From the IMG/VR virus record IMGVR_UViG_3300042691_037870, positions 1-64,000 of that record: a DNA stretch of 64,000 nucleotides. One strand, written 5' to 3'. A model generated the notes under the pieces. That model saw only the letters and a list, made by a program, of their open reading frames with translations, was not told the DNA's origin and searched no databases. How positions within the stretch are numbered: the stretch's first letter is position 1; every line of letters starts with the position of its first letter. Below are positions 15,157-22,311 of the stretch, piece after piece. Made by a program: the position numbers and the translations under genes. Origin of the DNA: a virus.

Positions 15157-15453
15157 TTAAGATTCTTGTGCTATCATTGCGTCAATAACATCAGAAGATA
15201 TCCAACCTTTTGCTTTAGCAAATTGTTTTGCTAAAGCTATGACTTTCTTTTCACCAGCAGGTTTAACTTCATTGCTTGGACCTTCTTCGTTATTATCGTT
15301 CCATTCTTCAACACAAGCTTCAACTTCGTGTTGAATTTGTAAATCATTCGGATTTTTAATTTTACCTTTTTCTCCGCTATTATGATAGCCTTCCCAGTAC
15401 TTAGCGTCAAACCCTTCATTTACGAACTGCTCAAATGTAGGTATATGTTTCAT
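15157..15453 (-). CDS. Tagged acidic cargo protein
   Basis: The frame extends upstream to 15483, but the ATG at 15453 gives the exact tag MKHIPTFEQFVNE, cut before Gly14, so that start is preferred. The mature part of about 85 residues is acidic (VEACVEEWNDNNEEG) and ends with a small helical domain (KKVIALAKQFAKAKGWISSD, DVIDAMIAQES). It could be the C-terminal half of a DNA-mimic-like or helical binding protein; no family is recognised. The upstream gene's stop at 15458 lies five bases before the chosen start. Confidence 0.75.
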   Translation of the reverse strand: MKHIPTFEQFVNEGFDAKYWEGYHNSGEKGKIKNPNDLQIQHEVEACVEEWNDNNEEGPSNEVKPAGEKKVIALAKQFAKAKGWISSDVIDAMIAQES

Positions 15454-15457
15454 TTCT

Positions 15458-15973
15458 TTATTTCTTTTTATATTCATCAGCATTTTTCTTATCCGCAGAA
15501 GAAAGTGCTTTATATAGTTTATCTATATATTCAGCATGAGTTCTTCCCGATGTATAAGCACGATTATCATCAGCATACATATAAGTTTTATCACTCATAT
15601 CATAATGTCTTTGCCATTTTTGATATGGTGTGTAAATCTTGTCTTCAAGATAATTTAAGATATCTTGCTTAGATGTTTTTTTCTTATTTAAGTACCATTC
15701 CCAAGATCCACGAAAACTACCTAACTTATACGCATGAATTGCATCTCCGGTTTTAAGCTGAATTTCAAATTTAATACCTTGCTTATCATCGCTTTGATCA
15801 ACTGTAGATTTTATGTACTTTTCAGATTCACGCCAATCAACAGGGATTAAATGTTTAACGCTTATTAAAACATCATCTTTAAGGTCCTGAGGAGTTCCCC
15901 AAGACCCTTTGCGATAATCAGCGTATGTTTGGTATTCATTTAAGAATTCATTAAATGATGGAAGTGTTTTCAT
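15458..15973 (-). CDS. Tagged cargo protein, unknown function
   Basis: A 171-residue protein with tag MKTLPSFNEFLNE, cut before Tyr14. The body has a beta-rich part (GIKFEIQLKTGDAIHAYKLG) and a charged helical C-terminus with several Tyr residues (TPYQKWQRHYDMSDKTYMY). RGSWEWYLNKKKTSKQDIL suggests a nucleic-acid or phosphate-binding surface, but this is weak. Upstream (15974-16039) is an A/T-rich gap that may hold a promoter; I could not settle on one. Confidence 0.75.
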   Translation of the reverse strand: MKTLPSFNEFLNEYQTYADYRKGSWGTPQDLKDDVLISVKHLIPVDWRESEKYIKSTVDQSDDKQGIKFEIQLKTGDAIHAYKLGSFRGSWEWYLNKKKTSKQDILNYLEDKIYTPYQKWQRHYDMSDKTYMYADDNRAYTSGRTHAEYIDKLYKALSSADKKNADEYKKK

Positions 15974-16039
15974 ATGTTATTAATATTTGTATAAAATTAA
16001 ACAAAAAAATTGACATAGCAAAATTTTTGTGAAACTTTT

Positions 16040-16315
16040 TTACTTATTTTCATTCCACACAGTTTGTAGCCAAGCTTCTAATTCTTTAAGTTCTTTTACA
16101 GATTTAGGTTTTCCATATTCATCCATAAATGCCTTTCTGAATGCTGTAAACGAATCCGATTCTTGTGCCATAATATGAATTTCACCAATCTTGGATTCAT
16201 CAATATTTGGTCTGTATACCACAGGTCTATGCATATAATCGACTCCAATCGGAGTGCCATCAGGCATATGAAATGATTCATTTAAGAATTGATTAAATGT
16301 ATGTATATGTTTCAT
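16040..16315 (-). CDS. Small tagged cargo protein
   Basis: An ATG three codons upstream exists (16324), but the ATG at 16315 gives the standard tag MKHIHTFNQFLNE, cut before Ser14. The remaining 78 residues include GTPIGVDYMHRPVVYRPN and an amphipathic C-terminal helix (SVKELKELEAWLQTVWNE). Function is unknown. It overlaps the end of the methyltransferase gene by a few bases. Confidence 0.75.
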   Translation of the reverse strand: MKHIHTFNQFLNESFHMPDGTPIGVDYMHRPVVYRPNIDESKIGEIHIMAQESDSFTAFRKAFMDEYGKPKSVKELKELEAWLQTVWNENK

Positions 16316-16980
16316 ATTTTCCATAAAGATAATGTCTTATCTTGTAATTTTATGTACTTACCATTTCTATAAATTCGATAAGCTTCTGATATTTCTTCAA
16401 TTTCTTCAAGAGGTTTATCAAAATTAAAAGGCTCTAATAAAAGATTCACTGGCCTCCATTGACCGGCTATTTTTAAATTTGTGTTTCTATCAATGGTTTT
16501 AAAATTGGTAGCAAACACATACTGTATACCTGAGTTTCTTAAATTAGTAATAATTTTTTGAATGTCTTCAGCAGGTAAATGAACTAAAACATCTCTTAAG
16601 ATAACAGCGTCAAAGTTTTTGTCATTGACAATTTTTTCTATAGCATTTCCATGTTCAAATTCAATTAAGTCTTTTTGAAAATATTTTTTATGATTATCTT
16701 CAATAAGATCTTTAACAATGTCTACACCTTTATAATACTCAAATGTAGATACAATTTCTTTCATCCAATTAAAATCACCACATGCACAATCCAAAATTCT
16801 TTTAATACCGTACTTTTGACAGATTTCAGGTAATAAAGAACGCGTGTTTTGTGTATGTTTTAAATCAGACCCTTTTCCAGAGAATGATTTATTTTCACCT
16901 GCTTTCCAATAAGCAGTTTCATAAATATAACTAAAAGTTTCTTCAGTAGATAACCCTTTTAGTTTTTTTGCATTGTTCAT
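16312..16980 (-). CDS. Class I SAM-dependent methyltransferase
   Basis: This 222-residue protein lacks the tag. It has the Rossmann motif I RILDCACGDFNWM at about 80-92, with acidic motif II (YKGVDIVKDLIEDN) and NFDAVILRDVLVHL as motif IV/post-IV. This pattern matches small-molecule or trans-acting methyltransferases rather than a DNA methylase: no DPPY/NPPY is present. The substrate is unknown. It sits inside the tagged cluster but is presumably made and used in the infected cell. The last codons overlap the start region of the next tagged gene. Confidence 0.8.
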   Translation of the reverse strand: MNNAKKLKGLSTEETFSYIYETAYWKAGENKSFSGKGSDLKHTQNTRSLLPEICQKYGIKRILDCACGDFNWMKEIVSTFEYYKGVDIVKDLIEDNHKKYFQKDLIEFEHGNAIEKIVNDKNFDAVILRDVLVHLPAEDIQKIITNLRNSGIQYVFATNFKTIDRNTNLKIAGQWRPVNLLLEPFNFDKPLEEIEEISEAYRIYRNGKYIKLQDKTLSLWKI

Positions 16981-17010
16981 TATATAAAGTTTAAAAGTTA
17001 TAAATTCCTT

Positions 17011-17103
17011 TTAGTTTTTAAAATCTCTAACGAGTACTGTTATAGCCATAATTGCTACAATGATTGCAATTACAGTGTACGGAACCGTTGGTTCTGTGTA
17101 CAT
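17011..17103 (-). CDS. 30-residue single-span membrane peptide
   Basis: Reading the minus strand from the ATG at 17103 gives a 30-residue frame ending TAA at 17011. Residues 9-25 are a hydrophobic helix (TVIAIIVAIMAITVLV) and the end is basic (RDFKN). It fits exactly in the gap between the tagged gene ending at 17116 and the methyltransferase start at 16980. The leader is A/T-rich. Such peptides in phages can be holin-like, antiholin-like or exclusion factors, but nothing here decides that. The coding status rests on position and hydrophobicity only. Confidence 0.5.
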   Translation of the reverse strand: MYTEPTVPYTVIAIIVAIMAITVLVRDFKN

Positions 17104-17115
17104 GATTATCTAATT

Positions 17116-17364
17116 TTATTTTGCAGTTGTTAAGTTTTTCATTTCTGTTTGAAAGAAATTGCAAACTTCTTCAATATCATCTTTACTCGTTGCAATATGA
17201 TCCGCTGCCCAGTTATGCCCATTTTGTAAAATACTGTCTACTTGTGCAGGATCAAGGGCAAGAAGCATTTCAGCATGTCTTTTAATTGTTTCTAAATTGG
17301 CAAAAAACATATAGTTTTGTGCTTCTTCATTTAAAAATTCCTTATAAGTTGGTATTTGATTCAT
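17116..17364 (-). CDS. Tagged helical cargo protein of a phage-wide family
   Basis: An 82-residue protein with the variant tag MNQIPTYKEFLNE, cut before Glu14. The body reads ETIKRHAEMLLALDPAQVD then NGHNWAADHIATSKDDIEEV, a pattern I recognise from small orphan proteins of other T4-like phages (NGH-x-WA-x-DHI-x-TSKDDI). It is fully helical with no evident active site. The neighbouring gene at 17370-17702 has almost the same tag (QIPTYKEF), so the two may have acquired it from one another. Confidence 0.75.
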   Translation of the reverse strand: MNQIPTYKEFLNEEAQNYMFFANLETIKRHAEMLLALDPAQVDSILQNGHNWAADHIATSKDDIEEVCNFFQTEMKNLTTAK

Positions 17365-17369
17365 AATGA

Positions 17370-17702
17370 TTATATAAGTTTAAATACGACTACAAAGTTA
17401 CTATCTTTTGGCCAAGGTTTAAAATCATCATATGAATCGATGATTTGTATTTCGATTCCTTCCCCACTTAAAGCTTTTTTAAGTTGATCTGCAACACTTT
17501 TTGGGGATTGACCGTGTCTATAAAAATACCCACGGCGCCCTTCAATAGTACCGTCTTTTTTAAATGTTAATTTATCTATGCCAGTTATAACAGTTTCAAA
17601 AGCTGTTTTAAGTTTTTTCTTATCAGCTGGTGTTAAAACTTTATCAACTGATACTTCCTCAGCTTCGTTAACAAATTCTTTGTATGTAGGTATTTGTTTC
17701 AT
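17370..17702 (-). CDS. Tagged cargo protein, unknown function
   Basis: A 110-residue protein with the tag MKQIPTYKEFVNE, cut before Ala14. The body starts with a helical section (ADKKKLKTAFETVITGIDKL) and goes on through RRGYFYRHGQSPKSVADQL into a beta-alpha-beta end (IEIQIIDSYDD, SNFVVVFKLI). No family is recognised. It starts three bases after the ligase-like gene's stop. Confidence 0.8.
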   Translation of the reverse strand: MKQIPTYKEFVNEAEEVSVDKVLTPADKKKLKTAFETVITGIDKLTFKKDGTIEGRRGYFYRHGQSPKSVADQLKKALSGEGIEIQIIDSYDDFKPWPKDSNFVVVFKLI

Positions 17703-17705
17703 AAT

Positions 17706-18992
17706 TTATTTTTTATAAGCAAGTATGCTTCTTATTTGATGTAATGGCGCAAAAATGCCTGTGTACTTATAAAGTTTTCCATTATATAAGAAAGTAATTC
17801 CTTCAGTAGGTACGATTGCTTCTAATCCACCTGCTGCAGCAACACGAGATAATTCATGTTCTAATTTAGAAACATCTGCTTCATCACCATTTGTTCTAAT
17901 TGTTGAAATTGTTTTATCAATATCTTTTCTCATAGATTCTGCAGCCGCGGTTGGGTTTGCTGATAAGAAAGCTGAAAGATTCTTCATCATTTCAGTACCT
18001 ACCTCTAAGAATAAATTTTCAAGAGGCGCATAAACTCGACGTTTAAGATCTTTTCCTTTGTTCTTTTCCAGGTTAATAAACCAATCAGCAGCATCACCAA
18101 GATCTTTCTTAATTTGTGGAACACTGTAAGATTTGTCAATGTCAGCAATTCTACGGGCAAGACCGTCAATACTTATTTCTGGAAGATTAACTCTTGCGGA
18201 ATTTGCTTCTGCCATTAAAATTCTTTTACCCATACCTAAGGCATAGTCACCTACAGTAGAACTTAAAGTACTACCGCTGTCTTTCATTACATCAGCAAGT
18301 TTTTTCTGATAATATGATAATCGGGTTTTGGTATTTGGGAAAGGTTTAGAAGCAATATCTTGTGGACCACGTACATAGAAAGTTTCCTGAGACGCTGCAT
18401 TTGCATCAGATATTAATTTACCAATATCTCTTCCTGCCTGCTTGTCTTCGCCTATAGGGTTGCCTGCAGGGTCCATTTCTACTATTCCATGAAATACCAA
18501 AATATTTTGACCGTATGGGACAGTGTTTTGTGTAATAGGAGTGATTACTTCAACAGAAGCAAACTTTTTACCCTCTTCAAAAAATCTTTTCTTATCAGCG
18601 TCAGAAAGTTTACTGATAGATGATGTAAGATCTTTCATTGCTGAGTTATAAGCTTTTTCAATATCTCCACGCCCTGCAAATAAAGAAGCAATGCCGGCAG
18701 AATCTAAAGCATTCGCGCCGGCATCTTTTAGATGTGATTTGTTTCTTGCGGCAATAAGTTTACCATTTTTCCAAGAAATCATAATATTTTGACCGTCTGT
18801 CTTTTCTTGTACGAAATTCTCTGGCCCAAAGGCACCATTTACAGTTGTGGTTATCATTTTCTGCAAATCACCCATAGTCAAACCAAAATCATCAAACGGG
18901 TGTGAAAGATGACCATAGGCACCTCCTTCATTAATGACACCTTCATTTAACGATTCATTTAGTATGAATTGATTGTAGCTTAGTAAACTCAT
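17706..18992 (-). CDS. Tagged polynucleotide-ligase-like adenylyltransferase
   Basis: This 428-residue protein starts MSLLSYNQFILNE, then SLNEG and VINEG, three cleavage-like motifs in 24 residues. It then shows superfamily motif I VQEKTDGQN with Lys64 as the likely AMP acceptor, AARNKSH (Arg83), and FASVEVITP (Glu148) and ILVFHGIVEMD, resembling motifs III and IIIa of RNA/DNA ligases. Homologues of this layout occur in other T4-like phages, usually annotated as hypothetical or ligase-like. The C-terminal 200 residues are helical. It would seal or adenylate nucleic-acid ends using ATP or NAD. It is the second ligase-like protein in the cluster and the only one with a tag. Confidence 0.75.
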   Translation of the reverse strand: MSLLSYNQFILNESLNEGVINEGGAYGHLSHPFDDFGLTMGDLQKMITTTVNGAFGPENFVQEKTDGQNIMISWKNGKLIAARNKSHLKDAGANALDSAGIASLFAGRGDIEKAYNSAMKDLTSSISKLSDADKKRFFEEGKKFASVEVITPITQNTVPYGQNILVFHGIVEMDPAGNPIGEDKQAGRDIGKLISDANAASQETFYVRGPQDIASKPFPNTKTRLSYYQKKLADVMKDSGSTLSSTVGDYALGMGKRILMAEANSARVNLPEISIDGLARRIADIDKSYSVPQIKKDLGDAADWFINLEKNKGKDLKRRVYAPLENLFLEVGTEMMKNLSAFLSANPTAAAESMRKDIDKTISTIRTNGDEADVSKLEHELSRVAAAGGLEAIVPTEGITFLYNGKLYKYTGIFAPLHQIRSILAYKK

Positions 18993-18994
18993 GA

Positions 18995-20374
18995 TTATTT
19001 AACGATTGATCTTCCTTCAATCCATTTTTTTGCGTTTAAGTCCCACCAAAGTGAATCCCAAACAAAATCAGTTCCGTTAGAGCCTCCAGATGGGTGTTCA
19101 TACCAAAGTTTAGGGTTAAACCAGATTGATTTTCCATCACCAGTTACATTTCCACCCCAGAACCCAATTTCTACTTTAGTAAAGATTGTTTTAACCAAAG
19201 TTCTACCTAATTCATTAATAATATCATTAGAAGTTATCTTAATAACGCCTCTTTCAATTCCAGCGTTTAATGCTGGTTTAAAACCAAGTTTTTTCTTGAT
19301 AAGTTCTTCTAATTGAGGTAATGCCTTTTTTACTTCATCAAGATAAGGTGTTACATCAGCAGCTTCATTAATGTCTACATTTTCATTAGTTTCTTTTTCT
19401 TGATAACATTCACAAGGATCGCATTTGCACATTGGGCATTCTTCACCTTCATTAGTAGAAGATTCACCAAGAGAACTTGTAAGCATTCCTATAGCTGCGC
19501 CGTAATCCCCATCACATTTCTTTAAGATTCCATTAATCGTATCGTTGGCTTTGTCTTTATCAAAATCATCTGGGTGTGCTTTCTTTAAAACTGCCATTGC
19601 ATATTCTTTAAAGTCAGCTTCTGATTTTACATCTTCTTCTTTAATAACTGCTTCATTAACATAAGATTCTAATACAGGAGTATCATCTTTATCCCATTCA
19701 CCTTTTCTAACAAAACCGTGAACTGTGAAATTTGCTTGTGTTATTCCGGTTGCCTTTACTAACTTATCAATAGCAGCGTTTTCAACACTAACATTGCTAG
19801 TTCCTTTAACATATTTAAACTTATATGACTTTTTGTTTTTAAAATCTAGAACAATAAATCCATCATAAAATTTAGTCATGTCAGCTTCATTTACTTCAGA
19901 TTCTGAAACATTTTCAATTTCAAAAGATTTTGCCAAGTCTTCAATCTTAGAAGCAAATTTAGCATCTGTTCTAATTAAGATACTGTTATGAGCGCTGTTG
20001 ATATCAACTTTAATTGACTTATCGATTGTTGAATGAATTTGAGACTTAAATTCTTCAAGTTCAGATTTGCGATTTGTAGTAGCATCATAAATTAACTGAA
20101 CTTCTTTGCCTTCATTAACTTCCTCAGATTCTTTAACGCCATGTTTTTCAACATCAGCTTGTCCAGCTTTAGTTGCTCCTTTACCACTTTCCCAGTCTTT
20201 TGAAATTTCACTAAAGAATTCAGATTTTTTTGCATCATCAAGATCAGCCGGCGATTTTACACCAAACTTGCTTAACTTTGCAGTAAAGTAGTCTTGATAG
20301 GATTTTTGTAATTCTGACTTTGCAGCGGTTTCCGCTTCATGAATAGCCGTAATTGATTGTGAAAACTTTTTCAT
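18995..20374 (-). CDS. Polyprotein-like cargo protein with Cys-rich linker
   Basis: This 459-residue protein has a weak tag (MKKFSQSITAIHE, Ala14) but the densest set of internal cleavage-like motifs in the window: VNE88/G89, VNE163/A164, VNE241/A242, LGE304/S305 and INE337/A338. The pieces would be 62-122 residues long with different compositions: a charged helical piece, an alpha/beta piece, a beta-rich piece (FKNKKSYKFKYVKG), a helical domain (KAHPDDFDKDKANDTINGIL), a linker with five Cys (CPMCKCDPCEC, 313-323) that could bind zinc, and a C-terminal beta domain (TKVEIGFWGGNVTGDGKSIW). No enzyme is recognised. It begins 19 bases after the preceding tagged gene. Confidence 0.8.
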   Translation of the reverse strand: MKKFSQSITAIHEAETAAKSELQKSYQDYFTAKLSKFGVKSPADLDDAKKSEFFSEISKDWESGKGATKAGQADVEKHGVKESEEVNEGKEVQLIYDATTNRKSELEEFKSQIHSTIDKSIKVDINSAHNSILIRTDAKFASKIEDLAKSFEIENVSESEVNEADMTKFYDGFIVLDFKNKKSYKFKYVKGTSNVSVENAAIDKLVKATGITQANFTVHGFVRKGEWDKDDTPVLESYVNEAVIKEEDVKSEADFKEYAMAVLKKAHPDDFDKDKANDTINGILKKCDGDYGAAIGMLTSSLGESSTNEGEECPMCKCDPCECYQEKETNENVDINEAADVTPYLDEVKKALPQLEELIKKKLGFKPALNAGIERGVIKITSNDIINELGRTLVKTIFTKVEIGFWGGNVTGDGKSIWFNPKLWYEHPSGGSNGTDFVWDSLWWDLNAKKWIEGRSIVK

Positions 20375-20393
20375 TTTAAATTGTCTTTTTAAT

Positions 20394-20732
20394 TTATCCT
20401 ATGATATTTGGTTTCTTGTCATAAAATTCTCGAGTATCATCTGCAAGTTCTTTTGCCATTGCCTCAGAATCTTTACCTAAAGCATCAGCAAGAAGATCCA
20501 CAATATCACCGTCAATTTTAAGTTTTTTATCAAGCGCATACACATATGTGCTAATACACTTATTTACGGTTTCTTGCTTTTCTTTATCAAGATCTCCCAG
20601 ATATTTGTCAAGAAAATGTCTTCTTAATCCTTCAAGAGTTTCATCAGAGTAATTTAAAGTCAACGGTTGTTTAATAGGTTCAGATAAATCTGCCTCTAAT
20701 AAGAAATCCGTAAAGTTTAAGACATGTGACAT
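20394..20732 (-). CDS. First gene of the cargo cluster, tagged helical protein
   Basis: A 112-residue protein starting MSHVLNFTDFLLE followed by Ala14, a diverged tag that keeps the Phe-x-x-Phe spacing and the Leu-x-Glu cut. The rest is helical and charged (ETLEGLRRHFLDKYLGDLDKE, DIVDLLADALGKDSEAM). Its start codon lies inside a perfect inverted repeat (20731-20763) that also holds the late-promoter-like motif. It is the first gene after uvsW and marks the switch from the replication block to the cargo block. Confidence 0.75.
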   Translation of the reverse strand: MSHVLNFTDFLLEADLSEPIKQPLTLNYSDETLEGLRRHFLDKYLGDLDKEKQETVNKCISTYVYALDKKLKIDGDIVDLLADALGKDSEAMAKELADDTREFYDKKPNIIG

Positions 20733-20763
20733 CTTGGATATATTTTTTCTATATATCCAAGAT
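20731..20763 (-). promoter_or_regulatory. Perfect hairpin over the start codon of the first cargo gene
   Basis: ATCTTGGATATA (20731-20742) and its exact reverse complement (20752-20763) form 12-bp arms around a 9-base A/T loop. The repeat fills the gap between the uvsW stop (20764) and the next gene, and covers that gene's ATG (20732-20730). There is no T-tract on either side, so it is not a typical intrinsic terminator. In a read-through RNA it would hide the start codon; in a transcript starting at the internal promoter-like motif the upstream arm would be missing and the start free. Confidence 0.65.
20743..20757 (-). promoter_or_regulatory. Late-promoter-like motif inside the hairpin
   Basis: Minus strand reads GATATATAGAAAAAA, identical over all 15 bases to the copy at 52928-52942 and one base from that at 8118-8132. 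The TATATA core fits a T4-type late promoter and would serve the cargo cluster. Its distance to the ATG is only about 11-25 bases. Confidence 0.45.
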
Positions 20764-22311
20764 CTAAAACTGAACCGTGTACTTTTTAAACGGGAAACCT
20801 TGCTCTTTATAGATTTTCATACGTTCTTCTCCGTGTTTAAGTAAGTAATTTTTACCACCTCGAGGTAAGGAGTAATCATCAACAAAATCTATAATGTTTA
20901 CTTTTTCTTTGCCTTCACAAAGACGCATACCTCGACCAATTGATTGGCGAACTATTTTTTCACTCTTATAAGATTCAACAAAGAATACATTATGAATGTT
21001 ATTAATTGAAATACCTGTACTAAAAGTACCAAATGATGCAACCAGGATTTTATCATTACCTTCTTCCATTCTTGCAATATATTCATCACGTAATGAAGTA
21101 GGAGTAGAACCATCTACATAAAAAACTGTCTTATCACTTGTGTGTTCTCTTAAGTAATCATAAATTCTTCTACCATATTGATCCTTAACATTCTGAAAAA
21201 GAACAAGTGTGTTTTTAGTAGTTTTGGAAATGAAGTTACATATATACGTAAATCTACCGCGATTTTCAACTACAAGTCTTTTTTCAATATCAAGTAATTT
21301 AGATCCGTCAATTTCTGACTTACGACTACGAAGCTCTTCAAGTTTTTCTCGTGATTCACGCTCTAAATAATCTAACATTACTACTTTTACAACAATAGGT
21401 GTTGCGTACTTATTTGAAGTTAAGTAAGAAGCACTAATATTATTTACAAGTGGGCCAAGATATGCCTGGATTGTTAAAGCTTCAGTACTACCATTTTGCA
21501 TTAGAGTACCTGAAACTCCAAAAGCATAACGAGTATTCATACAGTTTACAATAATCTTCTTGATAGAACTTGCTTGCGTTCCATGTGCCTCGTCAATACA
21601 AATTGAGTCAACATCATCAAAGAAATTCATATCACGTTTCACGAGAGATTGATACGTACCAATAATAAAGTTTACATCTTTCTTGGTTTTATCAGTGCCA
21701 CCATGAATCATTTGAGTAGTAAAGTTTAACTTACCGTTATTGTAAAACTCAAAATCTTCAATAGACTGTAATATTAAGTTGGTGTTAGGTACCACCATTA
21801 GAAATTTATTGGTTTTGCCTCTTGCATGTAAATAAGCAAATATCATAAAGATAATGAAAGTCTTTCCTGCTGATGTAGCAATTTCAGAAATACTTCTACG
21901 GTATCTTAAGATAGGTACAGCAGCATCGATTTGATAATCACGAGCTTTTACTTTAGGATGATCTCTAAAGAACTCGTCAACCCATTGACGAAAGTCATGC
22001 TCATCAAAGTCATAGTCAATTACATTTTGCATATCATCAATACCTAATGTAAATCCGTACTTCTTACATACTTCGTTAAGCTCATTCCATAAACCAACGG
22101 GAATTCTCTGGTACTTATCGATAAAAGATATGTAGCCGTCCCATATCTTTTTCTTCACAAGTGGGTGAAAGCGCCAATTAGAAATTCTACGTTTAAAAGA
22201 ATGTCTTATTTGTTCAAGCTCAAGCTCCGTATAGTCAGTAAGTTGTATAAATCGATTATCAGGTGTAACCCTTGCTCTCACTTCCATATTCATTATTTTG
22301 AATCCGTGCAA
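20764..22311 (-). CDS. uvsW: UvsW-type DNA helicase
   Basis: This 515-residue protein aligns by eye over its length with T4 UvsW: the N-terminal double-stranded-DNA-binding region (FHPLVKKKIWDGYISFID), Walker A ATSAGKT (145-151), the DEAH box in SICIDEAHGT, the SGTLMQNG motif III, and motifs V/VI in ILVASFGTFSTGISI and RQSIGRGMRL. UvsW unwinds branched DNA and R-loops, switching T4 from origin-dependent to recombination-dependent replication and promoting fork reversal. The longest frame starts at 22311 and overlaps the exonuclease gene by 19 bases; Met9 (22287, MEVRARVT) is an equally good start. Downstream is the hairpin that separates it from the cargo genes. Confidence 0.92.
   Translation of the reverse strand: MHGFKIMNMEVRARVTPDNRFIQLTDYTELELEQIRHSFKRRISNWRFHPLVKKKIWDGYISFIDKYQRIPVGLWNELNEVCKKYGFTLGIDDMQNVIDYDFDEHDFRQWVDEFFRDHPKVKARDYQIDAAVPILRYRRSISEIATSAGKTFIIFMIFAYLHARGKTNKFLMVVPNTNLILQSIEDFEFYNNGKLNFTTQMIHGGTDKTKKDVNFIIGTYQSLVKRDMNFFDDVDSICIDEAHGTQASSIKKIIVNCMNTRYAFGVSGTLMQNGSTEALTIQAYLGPLVNNISASYLTSNKYATPIVVKVVMLDYLERESREKLEELRSRKSEIDGSKLLDIEKRLVVENRGRFTYICNFISKTTKNTLVLFQNVKDQYGRRIYDYLREHTSDKTVFYVDGSTPTSLRDEYIARMEEGNDKILVASFGTFSTGISINNIHNVFFVESYKSEKIVRQSIGRGMRLCEGKEKVNIIDFVDDYSLPRGGKNYLLKHGEERMKIYKEQGFPFKKYTVQF

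Larger units (their letters stand above)
1294..20732 (-). other. Cluster of genes with a shared capsid-targeting-like N-terminal tag
   Basis: Across this 19-kb stretch about 24 consecutive or near-consecutive genes begin with variants of one 13-residue tag: Met-Lys-His-Ile, two variable residues, Phe/Tyr-(Glu/Asp/Asn)-x-Phe, then [Leu/Ile/Val/Met]-Asn-Glu followed by a small residue. Five more have weaker versions. The bodies after the tag are unrelated to each other. This parallels T4 internal proteins, whose N-terminus (MKTYQEFIAE) targets them into the prohead and is removed by the gp21 protease after (Leu/Ile)-x-Glu. Untagged genes inside the cluster are a ligase-like protein (3478-5220), two adhesin-type proteins (10361-12059), a methyltransferase (16312-16980) and a 30-residue membrane peptide. 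Packaging is inferred, not shown. Confidence 0.8.

Noticed and set aside
15237-15419. 60-codon Lys-rich minus-strand frame
   Set aside because: It overlaps a tagged gene with a perfect tag in another frame; no independent support.
16000-16039. Plus-strand TTGACA at 16011-16016 as a bacterial -35 box
   Set aside because: It points away from all genes in the neighbourhood and has no matching -10 box.
1294-20732. Repeated N-terminal segments as secretion signals
   Set aside because: The tag is amphipathic and charged with Phe/Glu/Asn, has no hydrophobic core and no signal-peptidase site; the prohead targeting explanation fits better.
20731-20763. Hairpin as an intrinsic terminator of uvsW
   Set aside because: Neither flank has the T-tract of an intrinsic terminator and the stem is A/T-rich at its loop end; a translational role is favoured, though termination is not excluded.
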